The notes under the pieces were generated by a model. That model saw only the letters and a list, made by a program, of their open reading frames with translations, was not told the origin of the DNA and did not search any database. The position numbers and the translations under genes are program-made. Below, piece by piece: positions 47,164 through 58,719 of a stretch of DNA of 64,000 bases. The DNA is from Lindgomyces ingoldianus (taxonomy: Eukaryota; Ascomycota; Dothideomycetes; Pleosporales; Lindgomycetaceae). How positions within the stretch are numbered: the stretch's first letter is position 1; each line of letters begins with the position of its first letter. The stretch is taken from the NCBI RefSeq assembly GCF_010093535.1, contig NW_022985224.1, positions 28,977-92,976 on the forward strand. The letters run 5' to 3'.

Positions 47164-47400
47164 TCATACTAGAGGGAGTGCGAGCAGCGAGACTGGGGTG
47201 GCGATAGAGAAACAGACGTTAGGATATCTATTTTTGGTATTGGATATTGCCATGTTTCTTGAAGAACGGATTACCAAGGGCCCGCGCGGTTTCTCCCAGT
47301 GCGAATAGAATTCGGATCGTGTGAGAGCGGGCTTCCGCTTCAGGTAGGCTTTGGTTTGGATGTATCCATTGGAGAGTGAGGACACTGTAGTCTCGGTCAT
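47164..47400 (-). pseudogene. EthD-domain protein fragment with a frameshift
   Basis: The minus-strand frame starts normally (M-T-E-T-T-V...) and carries the EthD-type segment K-A-Y-L-K-R-K-P-A-L-T-R-S-E-F-Y-S-H-W-E-K, where dimeric alpha-beta barrel proteins of this family begin. After G-P-L-V-I the family continuation P-F-F-K-K-H-G-N-I-Q-Y-Q is found in the next frame, as if one C were lost in ATCCCG near 47272. That frame then ends at a TAG. So the gene is broken by a 1-bp deletion and truncated; intact relatives are about 110-140 residues. EthD proteins act in degradation or polyketide-ring chemistry; no function is expected here. Confidence 0.65.
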
Positions 47401-47762
47401 AATGCTCAGAAGATTGGTAGGTGTGTAATTGGGCTCAGGAGGTGCATAGCTTCGTGTTGAAGATTATATATTCGTAAGATGATGAGATCAACTAGCAATG
47501 TGTCAACGTATCTAGTATAAACACAAAAATGACAAGCGCGGGCAAAATGTTCGCACGCAATGATGGAAGAGCATTTCAGAAGTTCTTGATGGACAGGACA
47601 GAATTTTCAGCCTCCCTCTTCAACAGAGCGCTAGGTCGTTCAGCGGTTGTCCAGAGTTTCCCTTTGGGGGATAGCAGCCATGAGCAATTACCTATTTGGA
47701 CTTCAGCAAGTAGTCCAACCGTAGGTGTTACGACAAAGACTTGACGTGCTTAGATTTCCGAG

Positions 47763-50437
47763 TTACCGCCTATCGTTCTCCAACACAATATGCCCAGGAC
47801 TAGGGGGGACCCCTCCAGTTTCCCACACTTTTTGGTCCGTGCCAAGACGGAAGAAAATCTCTCCTCCTTCGCTCATAATATCGCCATCATCGTGTTCAAA
47901 CCAATTCTTATTCCACATCTCCCCATTAATGCTTACGCTCTGAACGTAGTAGCCTTGACGACTATCCCCATCATCTAGGCCCTCAGCTCGTATCCGTAAT
48001 GTTCGGTTATTATTGACAGTGATATTTATATCATCAAACCAAGGGCTTTCGAGAAGATACACTGGAGTAGTTACAACCGGGTACAACCCTAACATCTGCC
48101 AAACGAGCCAACAGTTCAACGCGCCGGCATCAGAATTTCCCGGGATTCCATTAGACGTATTGAAGTAGAAGTCGTTAGCGAGCTGGCGCGATCTCCCAAC
48201 ACTCTTATACTGCTTGTTGAGGTAATTGTACAGATAGGGAGTCCCGAAGTCGGGTTCATTGGCAACGTTGTTGATGGTTGTAATGCCGAGACCGTTTACC
48301 CCGAGGTCAACGCCGGACGTGTTAGGTTGAAAGATATAGTCGAGACGTTGCTCGAAATGCTGGGGTCCTCCCATAAGCTGAATCATTGTTTCGACGTCAT
48401 GCGGGATCACGAATGAGTATTCTATAGGTTGTAAGCCTGCAATTTAACTTTCAGTTGCCATGGGCTTACCAAACACAGTACCCTCATAACTGTGATCCCC
48501 CCAATTACATTCTCCGCAATTCGTGATATCGTAGGTCTTGTCAAACGTCCCATTTGCAAACCTTGGCATCACGAACCCAGTGAAATTTCGGCTACTAGCA
48601 TCAGGGTCCCATATCAATTGCCATCCGGCGGATCTCCGCAAGTACAGCTCCTGGTCGCCAGGCTCCTCTCCTTTCGCGATCTGGCTCACGGCAAAGTCAT
48701 TCAGCGAGTACTCTACCGTCTTAGACACACAGCGGGTATTTCGATCTGCTGAGATGTACCCCAATGGAATCCAGTCGTCCAACGCCGAGCGCCCTTCTTT
48801 CAGAGAGCCTTGGGGGTCGACAGGGTTGGAGTCCCAGAAAGGGAGCACTTCTGCATCTCTCTTGACCGCAGCATAACCATCAGTCCAATTAATCTTCCCA
48901 CGAAGGCCTTTGACGTACGCATCCGCAAGCACGTTATCCGCGTTTGATCCTCCCTGGAAAAGCCCATTATAGTTCCCACTTCGCCCATCTGGCATGAATC
49001 CTTCGTGTTTGAACATGTCAATCAGAGATCGGATCATGCTCTCGTAGTACGCGGGTTGGATGAGGTGCCATAAGCTGACTTGGTTGCGGAAGAGGTCCCA
49101 CATAGTGTAGAAGTCGTCCCAATACGGCTCGTCAGATTCCCAGAGCGGGTTCTCGCCTATGCGCTCGCTCGGGATGAGGTGCATGAAATAAAGAGAGGAG
49201 TACAGGAGCGCAAGGCGAGTCTGATTAGCCGAAGGTGATGTGTTGACCTGGATTTTTGAGAACACATCTCGATTCCATTCGTCGCGAGCAGCTTGGGCCG
49301 TTTGGTTGATATCCCATGACGAAAGCTCCTGGTTTTTGTAGTCACAGGCTTTCGATACCGAAATGAACGACACTCCCACTCGCGATTTGACATGGTCGGA
49401 ACTGCTGGTACCGTTCCAGGAGAAAACAGCTCCAACTCGGTCACTCAATGGGCCTGAACGCGCTGAAAATCCATGAAAAGTAGGCTCGGGCGTCGTCTCA
49501 TTATTAAATGATCGGAAATGGCGACCCACTGGAAACGTGTTCCTACCACTGAAGGTTCTCGCTCTATCCGGCGGGGAATCGAACTCTCCGCAGACATACA
49601 CAGTCACTGGAGAACCTAAGTTCCACCCATTTGCAATACTTGTATAACCCGTATAAATACTGCCGTTTGGCTGAATATCTATCTCTCCGCCCGCATAGAA
49701 TTGCGAATCCCATGCACGCGTCGGGTAAGGAAGGTAGTGTGAGAAGTCTACAAGAATATTCTTCTGAGAAGATGGGAAGCTATAATGCATCAACCCCGCG
49801 TGGCGAGTTGCAGAGAGCTCGATAGTTACGCCGGATTCAAAGCGGGTTCGGAAGTACCCTACGCTTGCCGCATCTTTGCCATCCTGTGACTTAGTTAATA
49901 GCTTCCTTGTTTGGTTTACGCAAGGCATACTCGGGTTTGCCAGTATGTCAGATTGTCTAGCAAGTTCACGGGAGGTGAGATAGAGGTCAAGGGCATTTGT
50001 GCTGGGTAGCCATATTTCGGTCCACCACCTGTCCCTGATTCATGAAGCAGACTGATACCGGTCACCCTTCCTTGCGGGGTCCATCCTCCATTAAGTGCGC
50101 TTTGGTTTACAGGTAATTCATAGGTATCAAGGCCGACTTTTACCATCCCAAAAGGCACTGCACCACCGACAAAGACATCCCCGCCGCCATCCGTAGGCTG
50201 TTAGCCACTGTTACAGCCTGGCACTTGCTGAAACTCACAGGAATATCCAGGAATCGCTCCTTCAGAGCCAATGAAGGGATTGACGAACTCTGAGTAGTCC
50301 ACCTGTGCGAAGACACATGGCGCAAAAGACAGAGTGAAAGCAATTGCAGTCCAGGTTCCGAGTACCATGCTCACTAAGAAGGGGCAGAATTCAGTCTTGT
50401 CCCTCGTGATCCCTAGGCACGAAGTAACTGCACCCAT
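47763..50437 (-). CDS. Glycoside hydrolase family 92 alpha-mannosidase, damaged intron 1 acceptor
   Basis: Exons on the minus strand: 50239-50437 (Met at 50368 gives the best signal peptide, M-V-L-G-T-W-T-A-I-A-F), 49931-50190, 48470-49883 and 47763-48421. The introns are 48, 47 and 48 nt. Introns 2 and 3 are canonical (GTATGC...CACAG; GTAAGC...CTATAG, which removes an in-frame TAA). With the 50368 start the product is 820 residues, normal for secreted fungal GH92. Landmarks: G-G-G-D-V-F-V-G-G-A-V-P-F-G near the N-terminus, Y-E-G-T-V-F-E-Y-S-F (candidate catalytic acid Glu597), and G-I-P-G-N-S-D-A-G-A-L (about 693-703) with the catalytic Asp region. GH92 enzymes trim alpha-mannose from glycoproteins or fungal mannans, mostly alpha-1,2 with Ca2+. 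Intron 1 begins GTGAGT and has GGCTAACAG, but the only frame-preserving end is CGG instead of CAG. Using the nearby CAG shifts the frame, so the gene may be disabled. Confidence 0.8.
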
Positions 50438-51603
50438 TTCTTATGTACAGTTCCGGGAACAAAGTACCCGACCATCAGCACATGTTGTCCCACCAAGGTG
50501 CATCTTCGAGGTTACATCGAAGATGAGGTATCAGTCGTCAGCGTACCATAGCGTTATTCAAGCCCCGCCTTCTTGAATAGTACTAAGGTACTTGCCAAGG
50601 CATGGGGATGTTACCCCGCACACGTGACCCGCTACCCACCCCTCCAGCGTCCTTCAAAGTCCTAACCTTCTTCCAAGGTTGATCCAAAGCATTAGTTGTT
50701 CCTACGTGCCCTTTATGAGCCTACCTGCTCTCAGTTGCCTGTCAGCTCAAGCACCTTGAATCCGTCACCTTGAATCCGTAATGTCGAAACTCGATCTACA
50801 ACTCCCACCTCGCCCCCGCAGGTCTAGCATCAATTGATCAGTCCTTGCTGCGAAGTTCCCAATACGCGCAGCGTTATGTGAGTAGTAGACGGAGAGCAGT
50901 GGCGAGAGTAGCGAGAAGGTTCACAGCGTGCTTACCTGAAATGCTTGTGTTGATATGTAACTTCAAATATGGCTCTTAACGTTAACGACCACTCCAACTT
51001 CAAGATGATGATCGGCATCATGTATAGCCCCAAGGCGACCTTACAGGGCCTAAAGATACGTCTCGAACTGCTCACTGCTCCCTAACAACCTCGAACATCT
51101 GGCCTGAGGCTGTTCGAAAATTCCGAGACGCAAGCCGCAACATCTGCGCATGGATAATGCAAGCCACCATGTCCACTCCGGATTGGACACCGTCGGTCAC
51201 CCGCATTACACGCATTGCGCCATGTCATTGTGCCTGAATATCAAGCTTATAATGAGACAAGATATTACTTAAGATCCCCCCAGTCTGCAACTCGCAGTGC
51301 CGTGGACTCGATCTTGGGGAGCGCGATCTCACGAGTGACGTGGGGACGATCACACTGTCAGAAAATGAAGGATGCGGGCGAAAGCAGATGTCAAGGCAAA
51401 GACCTCAGGCATAAAAGATTCCTTGCTTCCGCATGTAGTTGCTGTTGACCAAGCACATCTGAACCTTTTGATATAACTTCTTATTCCATTCATTTGCGTC
51501 TGTGACTGCATACCGACCCGGTGTCGTTCATTCGTATTATCTTCACTGTAATTATTTTCCAAAGCTACACTCCTGTTGCCGGAAACCGAAACATTCATTC
51601 AAG
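50438..51603. other. Intergenic region between divergent GH92 and BAS2-like genes
   Basis: About 1.2 kb between two divergent secreted-protein genes, so it holds both promoters. No gene is recognised; the plus frame at 51215-51448 has no features. Confidence 0.6.
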
Positions 51604-51976
51604 ATGGTCCGCATTACAGTTGCCGCTTTCTTTGCTTGTAAGTATTCATCTACGTCCGCATCGAGTATTTACCAATGCTCTCTCAGTCGCTGCCATTGCG
51701 GTTGCCATTACACCCAACAACGCCGGTGCCAAAAACGTCGGCGCGGGCGACGGCTCCCAGTTTATCACGGGCGGCTGCGTTGCTAATGCCGATTGCGGCT
51801 CAGGCTGCTGCGCCGATGCCTCTGGTGTCGGTGTCTGCTCCGCGGAGGCAGCGCAGTTTCAGAACGGAAAGAATGGATGCAACTTTGTCGATCCTAATGC
51901 AGATGCTACGATTGCCGCTGCTCAAGCCCAGGTAGCGAAGCAGGGTTTCAAGAGGGTCATCAGGAACAGCGAGTAG
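51604..51976 (+). CDS. BAS2-like small secreted cysteine-rich protein, 107 aa
   Basis: Two exons, 51604-51637 and 51687-51976, with a 49-nt intron (GTAAGT...CTCAG). The split protein has 107 residues. Residues 1-18 are a signal peptide (MVRITVAAFFAFAAIAVA). The mature part has K-N-V-G-A-G-D-G-S-Q-F-I-T-G-G-C-V, then A-D-C-G-S-G-C-C-A-D and V-C-S-A, with six cysteines in all, and a C-terminal A-Q-x-Q-V-A-K-Q-G-F-K-R. This is the pattern of the fungal family named after Magnaporthe biotrophy-associated secreted protein 2, in which the cysteines form a compact disulfide fold. The family is widespread in plant-associated ascomycetes and its molecular role is not settled. Single-frame readings without the intron give false products. 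Family call from memory of the motif; reasonably sure. Confidence 0.75.
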
Positions 51977-52549
51977 ATACTGGCCGACGGAAGAAATCTG
52001 CCACAAGTTCAGGGGGGATAAATGGCATTGGGATATCGATGGTGTATCTTAAGTTCACCTATAACGTTACCATGTGTCGGAAATGAAGCACTCAAATATC
52101 TAAGAGCTCACACATCCTCTTTAACTCGTTCCTTCTGTCTACCTGTCTAGCAAAATGCGCGATATTTCTCTTGAAGTCGGCGTGTGCACACCATCCCGTG
52201 AAACCCAGAATTCAAGGATCCCACGGCCAGACCTTGCAGTTCAGATCTTGAAGAACACCAAGCCACACCGCAAAAACAGAGTCCACTAGGGTAGCGATGC
52301 TGCACAAATTGGAGGAGTCTCAACTTCCGAGTTATCTATTTTTACGACCACTAGCGAGGCTTTTTCTTCTTCACAGTTTGTTTGAATCTGCAGAACTACT
52401 CCTGCCAAGTCTCATAACCTCCTTATATAAATTCGAAAAGTCGACTCATGTTCAGATATGGCGTGTCTTTTAGACTGAGGTGGAAATTAAATTGACAGCT
52501 GGGAGGTGAAAGTGGAGTGTGGACGTTGCGTACAGCGCAAGTGCATAAA
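51977..52549. other. Intergenic, convergent 3' flanks
   Basis: Shared 3' region of the BAS2-like gene (plus) and the F-box gene (minus). No gene recognised. Confidence 0.6.
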
Positions 52550-53974
52550 CTAGATACCACGTACTTGGGTAGCTTGCTCTGTAAGAGACTCACACCACTC
52601 GTTCTTCCAGATCCAAAAATGGCCACCAAACCTCCCCTCATGTTCCCTACCCCAAGCACCAACAATCCCAAAAGGCGTAACAACACCCCACCACATCCAG
52701 CTCCATCCTTGGTGAATGTAAGTCTTTCGCAGTTTAACATCCCCATTAGCAGACACCATTCCACTAAGGCTGAACGTGTGGAATCCATCGACACCTCCAG
52801 AAACACCATCAATGATAGTCTTATCGTTTGGAGACGATTTTTCTGACAAGGAGACTGGGCGAGCAATGAGGCGTATACGCCGCATGGGGGGGTCCAAGTA
52901 GAATCGCTCTCTTCTTCCCCAGCCGCGAAGGTCATTGTAATAGCCGATCCAGTCTCCGGTGAGGAAATTGGCCGATGTCATCTTGTTGATGTGGCATTTG
53001 GTGAAGTCTTCGCCGGTGTTCCGGAGAGGCAATGGAATGTCCATAAAGGTCTGAAACGGAATCCTGCTCGGAGATGGCAGTGGAGCGATTTTGCTATCGA
53101 GCGGAAGTTGCATAATCGCGCACATCATGGCGACAACTAATGACGCCGCACGGGCTGAATTGAGACCAGGGTAGTCCTCGATGAATCTTGACATCCTTTT
53201 TGCAAGCTCCGAAGCGACATATCGCGTGTCACAGGACAATGCGCTTGCGAATTGCCAAACTGGGGAATATCCTTCTGCGGTTCTTCCGTGTTCTCTCAGA
53301 GCTACTGTCGCAAGGCAGAATCCTATGCTCACATATTCAAAGTCAGATCGTCCAGAGCTAGGGTTAGATTGTTCGAGAGAAATGTCCCCTTGTAAAAGCT
53401 CTGGTTTAGGTCCAAATTGTCCGAGCATTAGAAATTGTTGCAGGAGATAGTGAGTCCTGACCCCATTGCAAACAGGATGGCGCAGAGCAACCAGGTGGGG
53501 CAGCCAATTACAGAGATTGTGATATGTACCAGATTCTAGGTCATCTTCCGCGAGGACATCCGACTCTGAATTCTCGACATACTTGACTACTTTCTCGACA
53601 GCAGAGGCAACTCGTATCGTGTCGGAAAGAGAGCCATTGCTCAAGAGATGGGATGAGTCCCAAGCTTCAAAGGATGTTTCATTACTGAGATGGGTGTTCT
53701 CTGCGATATATCTGAACACGTGGCGGTCGTTACAGGCTGAGTGAAATTGACGATTAACGAGGATGAGATTGAGAATCTCTGAGCAAGAGCAATGGCAAGC
53801 GATGCGTTGCAGTAACTCGACAGGAAGGGCAAGTATATATGGAGTGGAACTTTTAATTGACAAAGCCATGTCTATCAGAGCGAACGATGGGAGTGTTGCT
53901 CGGGAGCTGCTGTTGTGACATCGACATCTGCCTGAAGCTGAGAAACATGCGAAACGAGGCCCCGCGCTAGCCAA
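52550..53974 (-). CDS. F-box protein, 474 aa
   Basis: A single frame of 474 residues. An F-box lies at about 48-92 (L-P-V-E-L-L-Q-R-I-A ... I-L-N-L-I-L-V-N-R-Q-F-H-S-A), so Met36 (53869) is a plausible alternative start just before it. The C-terminal third (about 330-465) is a Trp/Gly-rich beta domain (T-G-D-W-I-G-Y-Y ... W-S-W-M-W-W-G-V-V-T-P-F-G-I-V-G-A-W-G) that recurs in fungal F-box proteins. F-box proteins recruit substrates to SCF ubiquitin ligases through Skp1; the target here is unknown. No disruption seen. The many frames on the opposite strand are shadows. Confidence 0.8.
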   Translation of the reverse strand: MASAGPRFACFSASGRCRCHNSSSRATLPSFALIDMALSIKSSTPYILALPVELLQRIACHCSCSEILNLILVNRQFHSACNDRHVFRYIAENTHLSNETSFEAWDSSHLLSNGSLSDTIRVASAVEKVVKYVENSESDVLAEDDLESGTYHNLCNWLPHLVALRHPVCNGVRTHYLLQQFLMLGQFGPKPELLQGDISLEQSNPSSGRSDFEYVSIGFCLATVALREHGRTAEGYSPVWQFASALSCDTRYVASELAKRMSRFIEDYPGLNSARAASLVVAMMCAIMQLPLDSKIAPLPSPSRIPFQTFMDIPLPLRNTGEDFTKCHINKMTSANFLTGDWIGYYNDLRGWGRRERFYLDPPMRRIRLIARPVSLSEKSSPNDKTIIDGVSGGVDGFHTFSLSGMVSANGDVKLRKTYIHQGWSWMWWGVVTPFGIVGAWGREHEGRFGGHFWIWKNEWCESLTEQATQVRGI

Positions 53975-56899
53975 TCTTGAAACCTAGAGTCGTGACAAGG
54001 TTCAAGAAGCAATCTCCACTTGGCTATACGAATATACTCTTCATCATTGGCACCCTTATTCGGAGTCCAGAAATAGCCAAGATAGAACTCGCATTACTAG
54101 GCACTCGGGAAGATGGATGGGTAGTGTTCACGTGACCTATATGCTACTTTCCTTCCTTGAATGCTGCAGGCAGCTGATGTTCTCTACCTAGTATTTTAAT
54201 CCTTTCATACTTCATTTTCTCTGTTCTCTAAGGCTTCATACAACTTGCTGTGGAAAACGACGTGCTCGTTGCCACAGTATTTAACGTCAACCCAGCCGAC
54301 GGCATCTACATACCACGAATCCATCGAGAGAGCTGCGACAGATTCTATCTTAGAGTTCATGCTCCCTTCATAATCGGTGAACACGTCGTTCTGCTTAACG
54401 ATCCCTGTAAGCGGAATTGCAGAAATTGGGTGATATCTGTCTTGGTGGATGACAATACCAAATTCCAAGAAACAAGTGGTACGGCCTTAGTTGTATGCTT
54501 CTACCCTTGCGGTGGCGGAGTCGTGGACTCGGAAATTTGAGTCAAAGACGTAGCTGCACCTCTTGTGTCCGTTGTGGCTAGCAGAGCTGCTTCAGATTGT
54601 CGACATCCGACACTATCTGGCCCACGGTGAGGATTTGCTGAGGCGGAAGTGTAGTTAAGATGTTCCAGACGCTTTAGGTTGCGTATCTCGCCTTGCTTCC
54701 AATGCCGATAAATGTTTCAACAGTGACAACCTTGACGAAATAGTAGATAGGTAGTCTGATGACAGTGTTTCTAGACATAATGGCTGTAGTATTCATTTTT
54801 GGAGCAGCTGGAATGTTTGTGAACCCCGGATGCTTCGAACTGCAAATTCATCACCAGTGGCAGGTAGAGTAAGCGAGTAGTATATCTCCATTGAGCTGGC
54901 CCGCATCCGGTACGTTGGTCTAGAACCCGCAGTTGTTGCTGACACCAGAGCAGTGCATGGAGGTGCCTCGTATATGTTGGTCAAATCGCTTTCATAAACC
55001 GGCGTTTTGGAAACTATGTGGAAAGTTCGCTAGGACCAAGCTTCAATCATCCTCTGACACATGGGGCCAACATCTTCAAGTGGAGGATGAGACAGTATAT
55101 TCAGAAATCCATGGAGCTGTAATAATGACGGAGGACCCCTTCGCTCTCGTGACGGTAGAGATACTGAAACGGAGGAAGCATCCAGCACGAGAACTAGATG
55201 CGTGTAGATATCTATCGCAAAGCATATTAAGGCCGTACATCGTCGTTATAAAATTGATATTGTATCTATCGCAAGGTGAGACTAGATGGATCTAATGGAG
55301 CTGATAGAGGGCATATATAGAGAAAGGCGAGCAGACAATTAGGTATTGAGAGACGACTTAGGTAGATTGAACCGCATTCATCAACGCTTACATACCAAGG
55401 CCGTTAAAGATAAGGTCGTGCTACCACAATTTTTTTTTTTTTTTAAAAAAAAGGCTAGAAATAGATAGGACGGTATTCTATACATTCGGGGAATCGCTAC
55501 GGAAAAACCGAGAATTCATGCTCCTTTTTCAGATCAATCGACTTTTAGTAATTTCTACCACTAAATTTAGAAGCAATTTTCCAAGCAGGAATTTAATTCA
55601 TTACGAAAATTTGCGCATCTTAGTTTGCATTTGGGATACGCACTTGGTACGTACTACGTACCCTGGGACACTTCAAATGATGTCGTCTCATACCCGAGCG
55701 TGTCCAACTTTGTACTGCCAAGATTTAGTTAATAAAATCTTATCGTCAGACCCCTCATTTAGATTTGAAATTCTCCCCAGATGTTTTTTTTTTCTTTATT
55801 ACCACTTCGATGCTTTGAAAAGAAGTCCATTCACTGAGCCTTGTTGAATTCTGGCCGTCGTATTGGTTGTACTTACTCGGAATTCCGAACGATATCGAAC
55901 AGTCCGCTTTTCGAGATATAGTAAGCTTTGACTGAGAATGACCTAATGAAGGTTGTATTTCATAGGAAGGGAATCCGTAGGCCCGATGAGGGTGTTACAC
56001 ACCGCAGGAACAGCGACCGGAAGCATCAGGAGATGCTTTGAGAATTCCAAGTTGTTTTCAGGAGTGTAATAAGTGTTCTGAGAAATTTAGGTGAGTATGT
56101 TGCAGTCGAAAGGATCAGAGAAGTAATGAGATGGAAAGAGTATTAGGTATCTCTTATAGCGAAACAATTCCATTCTCGCAGCGTCATTCACAGTGTTCAA
56201 AAGCTTGCGGCGGGCTTTTGCAAAGGACAAAGAATGGAAGCATGCCAAGTTAAAGCACCTAGAGAAGGGACTGGGGGGAAAAGGTAAGGTGACTAGGAAA
56301 ATTAAGCATATACCACAGATTTCATGCGGGAGATCCTTGCCAGGGGTCCACACAGAGTTTGTGTTTGCAGTAGTCACGCATGCTTCGCGCGATAGTTACA
56401 TGTTGCCAAGACTTACCCCTTTCTTGCATATATAGACCCTAGGTACACTCCTCTAGCAATCAACTCAGTCCCTCAGGATTCCTGTGATCCTCCTACTCTA
56501 AAAACTTCACAGTTTTTAAGATCAACTTTCAAGATCTCTAAGTCCAAAGGTGTGTCAGTAGAGCAGTAGGTGTCACGATGAAAGCTATGGCAATTCGTAC
56601 AAAACAGTTGAGCAGCATCGAAATTATTGGAGGATAGAATTTTTTCCAGTATGGGGGTTCGAATTTGAAGTTCGGAGAGATGAAGAGAGAAGGCAGTTGG
56701 AAAGCCCACACACAAGGATCGCACTCAGCCCAATTTCCGGTCACGTGTCTTCTCCTTCCAGCAAGGAGCCCCTGGGGAAGTTGGTGCCCATGTTTACGCG
56801 TAGTTTTCGAGGGTTAGTGCATTCAGGTTGCGATAATGGGTATCATTAAACGTTATTATTGACGGATACATCTAAGGTATTACAGCAGGCCTTATATCC
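53975..56899. other. Long gene-poor interval
   Basis: About 2.9 kb with only short frames on both strands (for example 54205-54468 minus, 54250-54540 plus, 54933-55295 plus, 55518-55847 plus), none with recognisable domains or consistent neighbouring exons. A poly-T/poly-A run lies at about 55431-55452. Part of 54.2-55.3 kb looks like decayed coding sequence, but I cannot assign it. Confidence 0.55.
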
Positions 56900-58719
56900 T
56901 CATACACTTGCCGTCGAGCTCGGTATACTCGTTGGCGGCAAAGGCACAAAAGGCTCCGTATGTGTCGCCTTTGCAGATCCATTCGTGGCATAATCTCCCG
57001 TGACAATCTGAGTTCCATCTGCAATAACAAGATTATCCAATATCCTCTCGAAGATCGCTAAGCTCGCCGCAGGCTGGTAATACGGGATTTCGTGACCGGC
57101 CTCGTAGATACGCGTGAACGAGAAGTTTCCATATTCCCGGACCTCTCCATACTCCACACCATCAAGTATGAAGGGCATGTACCCCGCTGCACGGAATTCC
57201 TCGGCGTGGCTGTAGTTGACTGCGAGAGAGACAGCCTCGCCACCGAACCAGTTGCATATGTAATCTGCATCTCCGTATACGAGTGCTACGCGAACACCGT
57301 ACCCGAGAATCTCTTCTAAATCCTCTTTGAAGTTAGGAAAAACAAAGTCGCCGGTTTGCCTAAACCCACGAGAGACATTGCGAGCGTTGGTCGACGTGTA
57401 GTTGATATTGACACCGAGGGCTTCCTGTGTGCTTGCAAGGTTGAGAAAGTCTACGAAATAATCAGGCGGAGTCGGGTCGTCGTAGGGATGCCTAATGTCG
57501 TAAACACCTCTCCCCCCAAATGCGTAATACGGCCCCTCAACGAGGTTTCGGCACACGCTAGTTGCTTGCGAGCAGGTAAGGTAGCCGTCTTCAGTCGTGC
57601 GGTCGGAGTCTGTGCAGTACTTAATCTGGTCCCTGCAGGCGTCGGGCATGTAATAAGATTGCTTCATAAATGTATAAATGGTGTCATTGACGGCTTTGAT
57701 CCCGTATGTGTTGTTAACTGCAAATTCGGGATAGTATGGTGCCTGGATGCCTAAGATATGTCAGCAGAAACAAGGATGATGTTGGAAAGTACATCAAGTA
57801 CCTTCGTCAATTATGCCATTGATTATGCCCAACGCACCCATGGACAAAGGGAAGCCATCTACAGATCCATTAAGAATTGCTTCGTTCTGCTGATAAAAGT
57901 AGTTGTAAAAGCCAGGCCCGTAATGGCCCCCATAACTAGTGCTGCTGTCAGCATGACACGCGGCTATCTATGCCAAGATCTTATCACCCACCTCTCAGTC
58001 CAGAGGTTGAATGTGTAGTTTTGGATATCAGGATCCAGTTGAGGGGACAACTCTAAGAATGCCTGCAAGATTTCCCACGCGCCAATGGCAGCGGCACCAG
58101 TCGTATTCGCCCGGTCGGGATTGACTAACGAGTAACGCCCGGATGAGTCGGTGTAGGTAGTTTCATACGAAAATCCAACGCCTACAGGCTGAGACAAATA
58201 GAGCATATTAGATGCATTGTTCCAGGAATACGGGTTCCATTGGGTCTTGAGATCTTCCGTTACGTTGCAAGGTCCATGTTCTGTCATTGTTAGTCTTTCG
58301 TTACAAACACAGAGGATAGTTCAGGTTACCTTGGAATAATCCAATCAGTGAATCACTTCCTGGGCCTCCGTTCAGCCACAAGGTTAACTGGAACCCGGTT
58401 AGCGTTTTTGCGCTGCAAATTTCTAAGACAAATGTACTGGCTTCTTGCTAGGATTTTCTCGAGCTTCAAAGAACCAGAAGAACATATTAGTCTCCTCGTT
58501 TAAGCTGATGTAACCTGCATAGTCATCGACTCCCTCCATTGTCTCGCAGACGCCGGCCTTGCCAGGCTGCTTGAAGCGAATCTGGGCACCCGAGGGAGAC
58601 GATATTGTCATCACACCAGTAGAATCTTTCGGGATCTGTCGTTCCTCAAGCGTAGCCTTACGTGCCACAGCTATGGATGCACATGCTAAGAATGCAGCAA
58701 AGCGTCTAAGAGGAACCAT
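56900..58719 (-). CDS. Secreted serine carboxypeptidase (peptidase family S10), 537 aa
   Basis: Five exons on the minus strand: 58438-58719, 58330-58387, 57992-58280, 57802-57935 and 56900-57750. Four introns of 49-56 nt have canonical GT-AG ends and CTAAC/CTGAC branch sequences. The frame closes to 537 residues. Met at 58719 starts the signal peptide [12 protein letters not shown] (an upstream in-frame Met exists at 58752). Family landmarks: [17 protein letters not shown], the catalytic E-S-Y-G-G-H-Y-G-P (Ser210, whose codon is split by intron 3), G-D-A-D-Y-I-C-N-W (Asp417) and E-A-G-H-E-I-P (His474). The common fungal form has G-S-S-S where this has G-S-D-S. A Ser/Thr-rich tail ends the protein. 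It removes C-terminal residues from peptides at acid pH outside the cell or in the vacuole; the signal and tail favour secretion. Confidence 0.9.

Noticed and set aside
48422..48469. In-frame TAA in GH92 as evidence of a pseudogene
   Set aside because: A 48-nt canonical intron removes it and restores the E-G-T-x-F-E-Y-S-F motif.
54205..55295. Possible HET-type gene remnant
   Set aside because: Scattered coding-like segments on both strands, but none of the HET motifs could be found.
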